Below, one piece after another: positions 26,081-38,743 of a DNA stretch of 64,000 nt. Made by a program: the position numbers and the translations under genes. The stretch is from Chaetorhynchus papuensis (lineage: Eukaryota > Chordata > Aves > Passeriformes > Rhipiduridae). Each line of letters begins with the position of its first letter. Positions within the stretch are counted from its first letter, which is position 1. The stretch lies in assembly GCA_013396525.1 (NCBI GenBank), contig VWYX01000275.1, positions 435,613 through 499,612 on the forward strand, written 5' to 3'. The notes beneath the pieces are model-generated. The model was not told the DNA's origin, did not search any database, and saw nothing but the letters and a program-made list of their open reading frames with translations.

Positions 26081-26111
26081 GATTATTTACTCAGCCCCTG
26101 AGTAAATAATC
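26081..26111. repeat. Perfect 14-bp inverted repeat, 3-nt loop
   Basis: The arm GATTATTTACTCAG at 26081-26094 is followed by CCC and then the exact reverse complement at 26098-26111. It could form a cruciform or an RNA hairpin. It is too short for a pre-miRNA and has no U-tract terminator context relevant to a vertebrate. Confidence 0.95.
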
Positions 26112-26667
26112 CCTTTTTAGGTTAGGACCCTAAGGAAAAAAAAAAGACTTTAGCTTGTCATGGTAAACTTAACAGTGTTATTGCTGGTTTGCCCACAATG
26201 AAAAATGCCAAAAGTTTTTTTTTTTGCTTTAAAAGAAAAAAAGAAATTACTCCATCCTTGAAGAAGCCTATTTCTGAGCAATCCCTGGGTCTAGATCTTT
26301 CTGAAGATTGCAAAGATTTATACAGTTTGATTAAAGTTCCACTAAGAACCCACATTTTGAGCTTCCTTCTTTGAACTGATGAGAGCCTTCTGAGGATTGC
26401 ACATCACACCTGGAGACCAGACAAAATTCACTCCTCTGCACTGGAAACTCCTATAGTTTTGGCTTCTCTCCCATTCTGCATTTAATTATTTTGAATTCCA
26501 GCACACCAAGCCAAGTTTAGCTGCTACTTTCCTGCAAGTGCTCTTTATTCTCCAGCTCTCATGCTGCCTGGCCTGCCATGGTGTGCAAGTGAGCAGCAGC
26601 AGTGTGACAGGGAAGAAGGTTTGTTAAATTAAGACCCTCTAAGTCCCAAAGGAAAAGGGTTACTCAC
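26112..26667. other. Non-coding tract
   Basis: No gene was recognised. It contains a T9-10 run near 26215 and an A9 run near 26138. Confidence 0.45.
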
Positions 26668-26803
26668 TCTTCCATAGATGAAAAATGACCTTTTCCTCTC
26701 CCCTTGCCCCTGGGGGATATTTTCCTGATATAACATGAAAACTTGGCAGGCTCCATGTGTTAGATGACACTGTATGTTGATGAAGAACATTTCTGCGATA
26801 TCT
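26668..26803 (-). other. Candidate exon (minus strand, 136 nt), unconfirmed
   Basis: On the minus strand a very good acceptor, with a long pyrimidine-rich tract ending gtctgcccctgcag, precedes 136 nt that end at AAGA|GTGAGT. After one base the segment is open for exactly 45 codons. It begins DIAEMFFINIQC, ends RKRSFFIYGR, and leaves phase 0. The frame stays open beyond both splice sites (minus ORF 26629-26931, 100 aa), so openness alone is weak evidence. The peptide is not recognised. The splice signals are the best on the minus strand of this window. It may be an internal exon of an unknown transcript or a pseudo-exon. Confidence 0.2.
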
Positions 26804-29800
26804 CTGCAGGGGCAGACAAGATGGTATTTGGAGAGCAAGAAGAAAAGAAGAGAGAAGAAGGAAAGAAATTGGATGGGGGGTCGAAGTGTGAGGGTCACGC
26901 AGGCTGCTGGTTGTAACTTATAACCTCCCAAGACTCACATGCATGACATGGGCCTTTAAAAAAGTGTGACAAATACCTTAAATGAGGGACAGGACACCAA
27001 AGTGCTGCGGAGACAAAAAGCATAGAATAAACGTGGAATTTGTGGCCTTAGTATATAATAGGAGTTGTAACCTCGGCCTGAAAATTTTGTTATTTCTGAT
27101 ATACTTCAGCACACAGAATTACAAAGTGAGAGTGCCAGCACGAGGGGAAGGGAGGTAAATTTGTATTCTGAATGATTTATTTCTTAGTAAATAATGCCTG
27201 GGTACAATCAAGGATAAAATCCATTTGTGTGGAGCAATATACATTCACAGGCAGAAGGAGAAAAAAAATGCAGTTGCCAACATGGTAGAGACACAGTAAT
27301 CAAAACTCAGCTAAACAGAATTGGATGTAAAGTTAGGATTATACTTCATAGTGAGGGAGTGGAGAGCTGTGTGGTTCTTACTAGTAGAGAATAAAGCTGC
27401 TGACAGCAAATACTATTGTGATAACAGAATTGCTTTCTTCCCTTTTTGTGGAGGGATGAATGAGAGATTGAAAGAGATATTCAGATTTTTAAACAGATAT
27501 TTAACCAGCTTGATTCACTCCTGACATAGGTGCATTTACATGAGATTTCACCCAGCAATTCTTTCCTTAATTTTCCTTTTTCCCTAGGTTTGTCAGGTCC
27601 AATAAACTGCACCAGTCAGATTGCAAACACTAGGTGATGATGTATGTGGGGAGAAAACATCAGTTTTCCAAGGTGTGAGCTGTAGATGGATAGTAAGTCA
27701 TCCAACCACAACTTTGGGTTACGCATCCCTTCTGATTCACTTCCACTGCATTTTTAAAGGAACCCATCAAAGCACATGGCAACAAAATAAGCTGAAGGCT
27801 TTGGTTTAAAAGTACCTCCACAAATTTGCTGTGTGGGCTGGGCTGAGGAAGTGCTGCCCTCTGAGCCCTGGAGCTGGCACTGGGCACTGCTTGTTCCCTG
27901 GCACAGGCAGAGTTGCAGCTGGATGTGGCACAGTGGGAAGGTGGGGGTATATTAATGCCCATTTGATTTTCTAAAATATTCCTCTCTGGTTTTTAAAAAG
28001 CAATCAGCACAAAACACTGCCAAGGCAGCTCCAGGCTCTGGGACCCATCCCACCCATCGCTGTGCCGGGGCACGTCCCTGGCAGGAGCAGTTCAAGGTGG
28101 TGGATTGAGGGGTTTCATCACTGAGGATAAAAAGGAGGCAAAAAATCATAAATGCAGTTCATGTGAATTTCACAAGTCAGGGAAACCACTTGTTGCTAAT
28201 AGTTGCTTTAACAGATGTTGATAAAGGATTTTGTCCTGTGAGGCCCCTTCTAACCTGGTTAAGCAATTGGAATTTGAGGTTTACACATTAGGATTTCCCC
28301 CAGATTCCTGACATTTATCAAGTGGTTTTGACATGATAATGGCAATTTGAGTTTTATTTTGAGTGTGATTGAAAACCAGATGAACTCTTGCTATCCAACT
28401 ACATCTGTTGTTTGCTCCTTCCAGAATAAATATGGCAGTTCCTGATGCTGAAACAGCTGGAAATCTTGCATTCATTCATGTTTCTTGAGATGAAGTGTGT
28501 CCTATGGGTTTACCTGGAGATATTGCTTATATACTATTTATTTAAGATGCGTAGCTATGAAAAAAGTTACTCAGTGCAAGATTTCCAGTGCTAGTACTTG
28601 CTACCCTGGACTTCTAGAGTAATATACCTTGATAATTTTCACCGTAATGTTTCCAAGTGGATTCAATTTTTGGAAGTGGTGAACATTTCTAATACCGGGG
28701 GGATTCTAAAGGAGACAAATGAGAGTTCCCTAGCCAAACCAATTCATCCTGACTTGAAGTATCATAATGGCAGTTTGATCTGGGTGCCACTTCTGAATAA
28801 GTAACTGAAATAATTTGCAGCTGAGGGAGAGTAAAATGTGCAGTGCATTTAATTTGGAGTCCCCACAAACACTCACACATGAATGTGCTGGTATAACATT
28901 TGTAGAATTTGCAGCTGTAAATAGGAAGTGTTCATTCCAGTTGTGCAGTGGGTGGGGATGTGGGATAAAGGTGCAGGGACAGAGCTGGAGTGGCATAAAC
29001 ATTTAAACAGTCCAGAGGGGTGAAAAAAGGCATCTTTTGTCTTCCCTGTTCCAGGAGAAGTTCTTGCTTGTGCTGCTGAAGATAGCCTGTGAAGATTAGA
29101 GGGGGCTCAGCTGGGACAAGACAAAGGGAGACTGTGTAAAGCAGGATCAAGCCTGTTTGCTTAGCAGAGCTCTCTGTCTTCTTGTTGACAGATGTAGCTG
29201 GTGCAGTATCAGACTTTGCAGGCTCCTCCTCTGGATTGTCAAGTGACAATGGTTGCGCGAGTAAATGACAGTGTAAAGTACTCCATGAATCCTTTATTTG
29301 TTTGGTAGTTGTAGCCTGGGATGGGGATTTAATATTGAATGGACTCCAGATTGTCTAAATTGCAATCACAGTGTTTGTTTAAGCAGTCTGTGGGGACTGC
29401 TAAAGCACGTTAACTTTTCCTTCTCTGCTTTTCATGTTGCAAAGCACTGAGGTAGGAAAAAAGGGTTAAGGGAATTGGAAAGGAAAAGTTTGCACTGTAA
29501 AAACATGAGGATGCAATTCTCCTAGCTGCTGAGGAATCATCAAGATTTTCAGGTCACTGAATTAGCACGTGATGTGATGGACAAAAGCCTTCTGCATTCC
29601 TTAAATAAGAGCTTTTCCTTTTGCTGGTGCACTAATCTGTCACAGAGCACATGCCACTATCTCAGCCCAGTGAAGTTGCTTTCAGTGCCAGATCTCAGCT
29701 TGTAATGTCAGCAAATAGCACATACAGTAATTTGTACTTTGATAGTATTGTGGCCCAGACAAACAAAGGAGCCCCAGACCGAGTCAACAAAGCAAAGATG

Positions 29801-30039
29801 GGGACTATCTACTGAAATCACTAAAAATTGCAAAAAACAATCAGCTTTCATTGATTCTTCTTTCAAATTGTAAAGGACAACTTGACCCCCTTTCGGAGCC
29901 AGAAGTACCCTGAATGTAGCCTTGCAACTGAGCAAGCCAAAAAGTTTAGGGGAAAAAACAGCCAGATGTAATGAATCCTGACTATGGAAAAAAAAGTGTT
30001 ATTACAAATTCTGGGACAGAGGAGGGTTTTCTTTAGCAG
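26804..30039. other. Non-coding tract
   Basis: No gene was recognised. A possible degenerate CR1 tail lies at about 28222-28262 (GAGGCCCCTTCTAACCTGG), too short to call. Short ORFs are unremarkable. Confidence 0.45.
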
Positions 30040-30330
30040 AAAAGGCCCTTTATTTCATATCATGGCTCAGGACACAAGATCACGTTGGAAGTGCTAACAA
30101 ACACATTCGGTAACAGGTCGCCACTTGTTCAGTCAATAAAGACCCTTTCTTGCTTCATGCTTTGCAGGATCCTAAGCCTCAGGTATCTTTGACAGAGCTG
30201 TAAACAATTCTATGTGGCTGTGTGTTTGCACCAGCTGATAAAGAGGATTTTAATAACCTCGATGCCACATCTGGAGCACAATCCATCTTTACTGCATCAG
30301 GATCCTCTGCAGCTCCTCTCTAATCTTACT
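30040..30330. promoter_or_regulatory. Possible conserved non-coding element with E-box/GATA overlap
   Basis: The block has retained CpGs and many transcription-factor-like words, including an E-box overlapping a GATA site (CAGCTGATAA from 30232). It has no open frame. This is a motif-based inference only. Confidence 0.15.
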
Positions 30331-31551
30331 ACACGAGTCAGCAGCTTTTCCCCAACTGCACACTGATCTGCAGCATCGTCTCCAAATAAACTTTACCTCA
30401 TAATATGTGGTTGTTGAGGCTTCAGCCCTGACAAAGAGGGCATACATGCAGCTTGTCTGGAGATTGTTGTCTGAGTCCTCCCCAGTGAGCAGGGGGGTTT
30501 TCAGGAGCATCCTCGTTTGCAGAGGTGCAGGAATATGACGCTGGTCTGTATTCATCACCAGCAAGGAGAGAAGGCTCTCGTTTTCCCAAGGAGGATTTCT
30601 TTCTCTGAGCACTTTGTTTTTCCCTTATAGCAATCATCCTTTTCAAAGCTATTGGAGTTTTTCAGTGGGGAAAGAGGTTAGTGGTAATGACTTGATGTGT
30701 CAAGCGAGATAAGGACCTTAATGTTTTCCAAGGAAATCTTGGCTATATGAGTTTTGCTGATTCTATACATTTTGTGTGTACAATGCAAAAGCACGCAGAT
30801 GATTTTGTGTAGAGTTCTCTCTTTTATTTAAAACCAAGGAACGTTTGACCAATAGTTTCCAAATTAGTATTTTTTTTCATTTAATTATGCAAAAATTTGA
30901 AGTGTTTGTTACTTCTCTGTGTCTATAAATACGTAATCAAAAAACTGGCCAGGTGACAATTTTTTAAAACTTTATCATTCATATACCACCAGTCACATCA
31001 CCCAGACTTATACTGGGAACCCAGTTTGCAGTAGGCTACAGGAGCATCAGCTCCAGGAAACTGAGACCCCAGCTGAGAGAAATACCCATTTGTGTGAGTA
31101 CACATTTAAGTACATTCCTAGATACAGATACACTGAACATGTCCTGAATTGACCTCTCCATTCAGGGACTAAGAGGAGGTAATCAGTCTTAGTAGGTGGA
31201 TGTAAAATCTTGAAATATAACACAGACTCTGCTTGAGGTTTGGTGGCTGATGTTGCTGCGACAGCATCAAGACTGTTAATTCCCCAGTTGCCATCTTTAA
31301 AAATATCTGAAATAGCTCAATGTAATGAGAGACCAGAGCTTTTATTTATAATCACATTGTACATGCTTTCAGAGTTGTATGTCTACAGCATTCAAGCAAG
31401 GATTAAGCCAACTTTAATGTCTGATTGTTTGTTTTTATAATTACTTTTGCCATTGTATATAAGGAAAACTGACAACCAGTATAAGGAATTTTTGAGGTCT
31501 GCACCCTCTCTGCTCTGACATCCAAATCCGCCCTTCCTTCTTTTTTCTTTC
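30331..31551. other. Non-coding tract
   Basis: No gene or interspersed repeat was recognised. Confidence 0.45.
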
Positions 31552-31591
31552 TTTTTTTTTTTTTTTTTTTTTGGGGGTGGGGAGGGGGCGG
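31552..31591. repeat. T21 homopolymer followed by a G-rich block
   Basis: Twenty-one T residues run directly into GGGGGTGGGGAGGGGGCGG at 31573-31591. The G block has three runs of at least four G plus a terminal GG, so it is close to, but not quite, a standard four-tract G-quadruplex motif. Confidence 0.9.
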
Positions 31592-31939
31592 TTGCCCCAC
31601 AATGTCCTTTTCTCAGATGAACGGGAAGAACAAATCGTCCTATACTCTAGCACAGATCTTCTCTTTTTTATTCTCAGACACGTGGTATTTGAGGCTGCAA
31701 ACAGTAAGCCCCTCCCCCCTCATTCCTTCAATCCCGTGGCAACACTTTTGAGCAGGAAAAAAAACCTACCAGCCCCAGGAGAAATTTTTCATCCTCAAAT
31801 ATAACTGACGTACACGTGTTTTTAACACATTTAACATGATGGGAAAAGGTTGCTGTGTGTGCAGTTGTCAGTAACTCTGTGCCGTGTTTGTGCTTGGGTA
31901 GGGAATCTCTGCTTCCAAGTCCTCCCTGGTTTCTCTAGG

Positions 31940-32270
31940 GAGTGAGAGTGCTAATAGCATTGTCCAAACACTTGATGAGCTCTGTCAGGCTTGCTGCTGT
32001 GGCCACTTCCCTGAGGAGCTTGTTCCAGTGCCCAACCACCCTCTGGGTGAAAAACTTTCTTCTGCTGTCCAACCTAAACCTCCCCCAAATCAGCTTCATG
32101 ACGTTTCCAGACTCCTGTCACTGATCAGGAGAGTGAAGAGGTCAGTACCTGCCCCTCTGCTTCCCCTCATGAGGAAGCTGCAGATCTTCTGTGAGGAGTC
32201 CCCTCAGTCTCCTCTTCTCCAGGCAGAACAAACCAAGTGATCTCAGCCACTCCTCATGTTTGCACAAATG
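31940..32270 (-). mobile_element. CR1 LINE 3' fragment, antisense
   Basis: Read on plus, this is the reverse complement of the CR1 3' region. It contains GAGCTCTGTCAGGCTTG-like sequence, TTCCAGTGCCCAACCACC, CTCTGGGTGAAAAACTT, CCAACCTAAACCTCCCC, and CAGTCTCCTCTTCTCCAGG, and ends near CTCAGCCACTCCTCATG. It is moderately diverged. The extreme 3' tail is missing or unrecognisable at about 31940, and the element is 5'-truncated at about 32270. ORFs here (such as 32028-32240 plus) are CR1 shadows. Confidence 0.92.
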
Positions 32271-33041
32271 TGAGAAACAACTGCTTTTAAGGGATGTGTA
32301 GGACAAATTACACAGGGTTCTCTCCAAAAAAGCTCTGTGCTATTGGAATATGTGAACATGCCTCTTGCTTGCTGTGTGGGGATGAGATTACCCCATTATT
32401 GCCAATAGTGGGATGTAAGACATGATACCAGTTTTAGATTAAGAATGTACCCAGTGTGCTCAGCAGCACAGCAATTTTAGGCAATGTTCAGTGCTAAGAT
32501 CCTGACTCAGCAAAAGACGTAAGCCCTGTCTTCACTCATGCTGGAGTCAAGCTAAGAGTTTTTCTGTGCTTTGCTGGTCACAAGTAACTAAATTACTCTG
32601 ACTTTTGTGTGGCTTTGGTGTGGTCCTTTTATTTCTCCTTTTTAACTGATACTTTTTAAGTATTGTGCCAAAGAGATAGTAGTGCCAGCTATGATTTTTT
32701 AATGTACAGATGATTGACTCAGTAGACCACAAACACTTCTTTGGAGCTGCTACAGCTCAGTGCATTAAAGCTGCTCGGGGATGGAGGGATGCTGGATTTC
32801 CCACATTCCTGATACAGTGGCTCTATTGTGCTGGAGTGGCTCTTGCGCATGTGTATCGTTTCCATCTGTCTGCTGAGACTCCTTAGGAAACTTGTGATGA
32901 GAACTACTCATTGGGCTTTTGCAGCAGCCAGATCTGAAATCCTTGGTTCAGAAAACCGTGGCAGAGCAAGAATCACAAGACTGTGGAAAAAAAAAGCATC
33001 TCTAATACACAAGTCAGCCCCAGCCTTCCGTATCCTATCCC

Positions 33042-33043
<2 letters not shown>
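32271..33043. other. Non-coding tract
   Basis: No gene was recognised between the CR1 fragment and the CA repeat. Confidence 0.5.

Positions 33044-33077
<34 letters not shown>
33044..33077. repeat. (CA)17 microsatellite
   Basis: An uninterrupted CA dinucleotide array of 34 bp. The His-Thr runs in two ORFs crossing it are artefacts. Confidence 0.97.
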
Positions 33078-33078
<1 letters not shown>

Positions 33079-36000
33079 TATTTCATACTAATGGTAATGT
33101 TAATAGCAATATATCTCATCCATTTTAACGTAGACAAGTATTCAGAACATTTTAAAAAATTGTAATAATGTTTCAAATATTGTTTGCTTCATCTGTTTGG
33201 GATAACTCATTTGTCCTTGTTTTAGTCAGTGAATATGAGGAGCTGTAGGGATCAGTGCAGAGCCAGAAAGAGCCATCACCTGGGCTGTATATTGTCCCTG
33301 CCTGATCTGCTCTTTACAACAGGCCATAAAATTTCACATTATAATTTTATCATCAAACCTAGAACCGTTCTTTCAGTTCCAATATATATTTGAGGAGTCC
33401 ATTATATAGAAAAGAGTATGTTTTATAGCACTATGAAAAGTATTGGCACAGTAGATCATGAATAGTATCTTGCATGTTATTTAGAGAGCAAATAATATGT
33501 TTTAAAACTGAATTCTCATATAGAGCTGAGCTTTGGCAAAGCCTATTGCTTGATTGGGAACTGCAATTTTCAGCCTTTTTTTTAAATCCCTTGCAGTGTT
33601 ATTATTGAAAATGTTCAATCAATCTAAATGTATCACAAGGGTTAAAAGAATAAAAGAATAAACAACCTAACAACAGACAGAGGCTTGGGTCATGACAGTT
33701 ATGGAATTAATGAATCAGAACCTCATCTGGTTGACTTCTGTTTAAAAAAACAAAACAGCAAAACAAACACACAAGAACAAATTGTGATTTACACTGTGAG
33801 ATTTTCATCATTCATGTATCTAAATAAAAGAGGAAAAGAAGACTGATAAAGAAAGAACATTAATTTTTCTTACAATTGTGTATTAAAGAGAAACCAACCA
33901 TAAAATTTGAGATGCACTGTCATCTTAGGGGGGGTCACAATGCAATAATGCCAAAATAGATGACTTTGAAGGGGATTTATAGTCAGGCAAAACTTTGCAG
34001 CATAAACAACAAGGTCATTTGGTTAAGGACTAATGATGTTTGCTATACCTTGTCATCTCTTCCCTTCCTCAAAGTGAGAGGGAAAGACCTGGACATTTAG
34101 GTGATCACAGGATTACTCTGAAATATTAAATGTGAAAATATGAAAAAAGCAAATTGGGTGCAGGATGTATCAAGCTTGGTATTCCCAACAAAAGATGGAA
34201 GGAAGCCATTGTACAATTCACATAGAATGTTTTGTACAGCTCCATTTATGTGTGTTTAAAGGTATTACATGATTTATTTGGCATTAATACACCAAGAAAG
34301 AGAAGAACATTTTAAGCTAAGGGGTAAGAAAAAATATGTTCATACATACAGTGATGATTAAATTTCAAGTGGAAATTAGAACCATCTACAGGTAGTTCCC
34401 ATCTCTTTTCTAGAGAAGTGCCCCAAAATTTTTCCCTACAGAGATCTTACCAGTGATGAAATAGAATGAGAGATTTTTTCGTGTACCTCCATGAATCATC
34501 TGATTATAGATATCCTGGTGTGGTGCTGGTACTTTTCCACAGTATCATCATATTGTTGACTTGCAATGGATTGTAACACCCAGACCCTTTCCCAAAGAAG
34601 TGCTCCCTAGTCAGTTGCTCCCAATCTTGCATTTATGCAGTTAACTCTTCTCCCTAATTATAATTTCATCTTCTTGTCCCCATTGCATCCTTTTAAGGCT
34701 GTTTCTCCAATATTTAAGACTATTTAGAATTCTGATTCTGCCTTCCTACTTGCTATCTCTCCCAGTTTGATGCTATCTGCGGATTTCATAGGAACGCTCT
34801 TTATTCCATCGTATAAGTTGTTACTAAAAATACTGAGTCTGATTTAGGACGGATTCTTGTGGAACGCTGCTCTATGCATTCTTCCATTAAAGTAATGAGC
34901 CATTAATAATGTTTTCATTGTTTTCCTTGTAACTGTGTATTGTTTTCATGTTTGCCTTGTGATAGTTCCAGCAAGATCCTCTCTCTTGAAGCTCTTATAG
35001 TTTATTTGTGTGAAGGTAGTGTCAGAGAGTTTCAAAAAGTGAACCACAAACCAAATATGGCAACTTTTACTCCTGGTGCTCTGCAAAGAATTATAAGTTG
35101 CAGAAAGGGATTCATTTAGCAAGATATTTGCTTGACAAATCAACACTGATGTGTGTATTATTTTTCTCCTTGTTATCCCTCATATGCTTACAAAAAGTTT
35201 GCTTATTTTTTTCTGATTTTTTGGGAACTGAAAGTGAAGTTTATAATTCCCTTAATTTTAATTTCTTTGAAGCCAGGTACTATTTTGCTCTTTTTGACCC
35301 ATACTTCCCTGCCCTTCATAAGTTTTATTCTAATTGCTGCAGAATTGCTTCAGTTGATTGCAGGTGTCTTAGATACAGAGAAATGACTTGCATTGCATTG
35401 ATCTGGCCCCAGAATATTTAATTTATTTAGAGTATTTTGGCACAATCAGAATTTTCTTGTAGAAAAGTTTTATTTAGTGAAGGCTATTTTTTCAATCAAG
35501 AAACAAACCAGAGCAGACAGTTCCTGAACATCCCAAACTAAGAAACATGGAGCCTGTGGTAATTTCAGCTTCTGAGCAATTTGTATTTGAGCTCTGTAAA
35601 AAGTATTTCTGATACTAATATGAGTATTAAACTCTCGTAGTAAAGCCTATAGGAAATATGTGCTGGAATATTGGATGATGTGCTGTTCACCATTGGGATC
35701 TTTTCATTTTATCTTCCCAACAGTGCTACTATGAACGTGATCTGGTGAAACACCTCCTAGGAGTAAGTTCATTTCCTATATTTGAGTTAGGGTCAACTAA
35801 TGTTATTCATAAAGGTGATTTTTGCAGGGTGAGTTCTGTTCCTTGTGTATTTGTGTTGTGATCATCAGCTCCTGACCAATTAATGTGGTCTGTTTTGGCC
35901 TTTAGTATGTTCAAACAGTTGACCAAAGTAATGCAAATCCTATAATCACTCCTCTTAGACACCCATACTCAATCTTTTTGTGTTGAAAATTAATTCAGAG

Positions 36001-38701
36001 TTGAGTTTTAAAAATAAGTAGGTAAAAGAATGACTTTCTTTAGAAAGGTTTTGTGGGCTTTTTTTTGTCACTGCTGTTCTTACTTAACCATAAATGCCCA
36101 GCAAAGGAGACTGTAACTCGTCCTTGAAAATTAAGAGATGAAATGATAGAGGTTTTGGATTGGAGAGCTCAGAGATGCTGAATATTTTCCTGTCGGGAAT
36201 TGTGAGGTGATTGTATTGATTTCTGTTCAAAGTACACATGGATGCCTCCAGATACATTTTGCATCCATTAGGTCCTGAATGGGGAGCTTTTAATTCTTGG
36301 CAAGTAGCAGCACAGAGCAGGCAGGCCTCGCCCTGCTTCGTTTGTTTTAAGTTTAAGTAGAAGTAATGCTGTGTGCGTCCATTTGAAATTAACTGACCTT
36401 TTGTTAGAGCGTTACTCTTTATGGAGTGACTCCATTTGTCCATGTGAAAAAGTGCAACACAAGGATTCTATCAGGCTGCTGCAAAACAGCCAGGTAGGTC
36501 AGGTTTAATGGAAACATCAGGCATTAACCCTTTTCCAGCTGCTGCGTAGGGAAATCCTTGTGGTGGAAGTTGGACTGTATTATCTTACATAACTCTGCTG
36601 AGCCACGGGCACACGGTGAGTCTAATGCACCTACTCTGTCTAGCAGGGTTTACTTTGGAGCTCTGCAAGGAGACAAACATAGATCTTTCCTTTTGCTTTT
36701 CACAGAATATGAGTCAATTAAGGCTGCTAAGTCCCAGGCTTTTACCATTACTCTTATTCCTGCTGCTTTTTCCACTGTTGTGCCAAGACAGTGAGGATTA
36801 GGTACGGAGTGGACAAAGGTACGGAACAGGAATCACAGTGTTAAAGTATCTTGCCTTTTCTGAATGTAAAAATGAACAGTTTCTTGAACTTGCAATTATA
36901 ACAGAAAAGGGACTAATTATTGTTCAAACTGTTGGGATTTCCATGCTTCCATGTGATTTGCCCACCAGCAATAATAAATCTAGGTGGTTATGAGGACATG
37001 CATAAGATTAATTTTAAAAGAAAAACAATTGTTCATTTCAAAATTATAGTAGTTCTTAAAGACAGATAGTTGAAAATAAATAATGACTGAAGTGAATGTT
37101 ATTTTAAAAGACTGTCTGCATGATGATTTTTCTACAGCATAGAATAAAGCATGATTTCTGTCTCAAAAAGCCTGCGTATTTTACACAACAGAATTAAAGT
37201 TTCTTAAGCTTAGGTCAGAGCTGAGGGCTTGACCAAGGAACATTCTAAATCAGATATTGTCTTGAATAAGGTGCTAAAATTAGAAGCCTGAACTACATCC
37301 TTTGTTGAGTGGGAAAGCATGTCCTATTCAGTCCCCAAATTTTGGTGCAAAGTTAGTTTCGTGTTTCTTTGTTCTCTTGTGCTTGTCGTGTTAAGTGGCA
37401 ATGTTACAATACATGGAAACTAAAAGCACTGATTGTAAGTTGTAGGAAAAGAGAGGGGGTTTTGTAAGCACTCCCACCCATCTGGAACTTGCTGCTCCCT
37501 TATAATCAGTCACAGATTGTTAAATAAAGTCGACTTTACTTCACCCTCAACTCTCGCTCTATTCTCCTGTGAGTAGTTCAAAATAAGTATTGGGTCCCTT
37601 CATTAGAACTGAATAATCAATTGGCTTGCATTACCTGCTGGTCTTCAGAGGTCTGCAGCCACTTTCCTGTTTCCTTCTGATCACACTGTATTTAATGAAG
37701 GGGTTTGATGGCCAGCTTCCATATAGGGTGCTCGCATTCTTGGTGGCTATAGTGAGTGTTTTTATTTATAATTTTGCAGTGCTGATTTAAACATTTTATT
37801 GTACAAAATGCAAATGGTCTCCTTTAGCTTCCCTTTGTGGACGAACCTGTTTGCTTGACTTTCTGTATGTGTGTCATCTTTCCAACCGACACGCAGCAGT
37901 GTGGGATCTCACATTTGGATACTTCTCACTTGGCGCCGTGCTCATCCTTCCACTTACATTTTGAGGAGTAATTTCATATTTTCTTCTCTATCATTTTGTT
38001 TGCCAGCATGGATGAGAGCCATTCCTGGAAGGGGGTGTGCATCAGAGCTGGCACTGAGCAAACCACTGGCATAGGGAAGAGAAGCTGTTCCTGTGTCAAG
38101 AAGGCTTGGGCATGTCTAGGTTGTGCCGCCTATTCCACTCTCAGCTCAGTGCCAAAATTCTGTATGCACCCTTATGCCAAGACCTATTGAGAGAGAGACC
38201 GTCTGTGAGTGTGTGAATTTATAGATATTTAATTAATAATGGAGCAAATAATCTTGATAGTAATTGCCTTACCTATGGTGAGGAAAGCATGTCCTGTGCT
38301 TTACCCTTGGCTGTAACCACAAGTTCATTTCCAACTTGACCATGACAGGTGAGGGATTTTTGTTGGTTTGTTTGTTTGTTTGTGCTCTGTTTTTTGTTTA
38401 GGGGGAAATTCGTGAGGAGCTGTTTGTTTTGCTTACTTGATGCAACACAGGGTTCTTCCAAACCAGCCCCCTCATCAGAAATCTTTGTTCTGAGAAGCCT
38501 ACTGTAATAAGGATTTATTGCATGTAGCTCTGCTAATGTCACATGTTGGTGGGAGTGTGCTACAGATACTCCTCTGCACTTGAGCTGAGCATGAATCTTT
38601 CAGTCCTAACTGGTGAGCTATGACCGCTTAGTTTGAGCTAAAGCAGCTTGTGTTTTTAGCTGTAATTCTTCGTTAGTCATTATGAATGTTAGTCATTACA
38701 G
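33078..38701. other. Non-coding tract
   Basis: No gene or recognisable interspersed repeat was found over about 5.6 kb. The sequence is AT-rich with short A-rich patches. The minus segment at about 34449-34498 has paired splice-like signals and a short open frame but a weak acceptor. A TTTG-rich patch lies at about 38359-38400. Confidence 0.45.
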
Positions 38702-38743
38702 TGGCTAAAACTAGAATCCGCTTTTTGGCCCCACTGCAAGAAG
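38702..38743 (+). other. Candidate micro-exon D (plus strand, 42 nt), unconfirmed
   Basis: An acceptor of modest quality (attacag) is followed by exactly 14 open codons, WLKLESAFWPHCKK, and then a consensus donor GAAG|GTGAGT. It starts and ends in phase 0, so it would fit between candidates B and C. The donor is strong but the acceptor is only moderate. Support is correspondingly weak. Confidence 0.12.

Noticed and set aside
28222..28262. Possible CR1 tail (GAGGCCCCTTCTAACCTGG)
   Set aside because: The match is about 20 bp with no terminal repeat unit, so it is insufficient.
37890..37960. WD-like peptide (AVWDLTFG)
   Set aside because: It is a single short match without repeats or splice signals.
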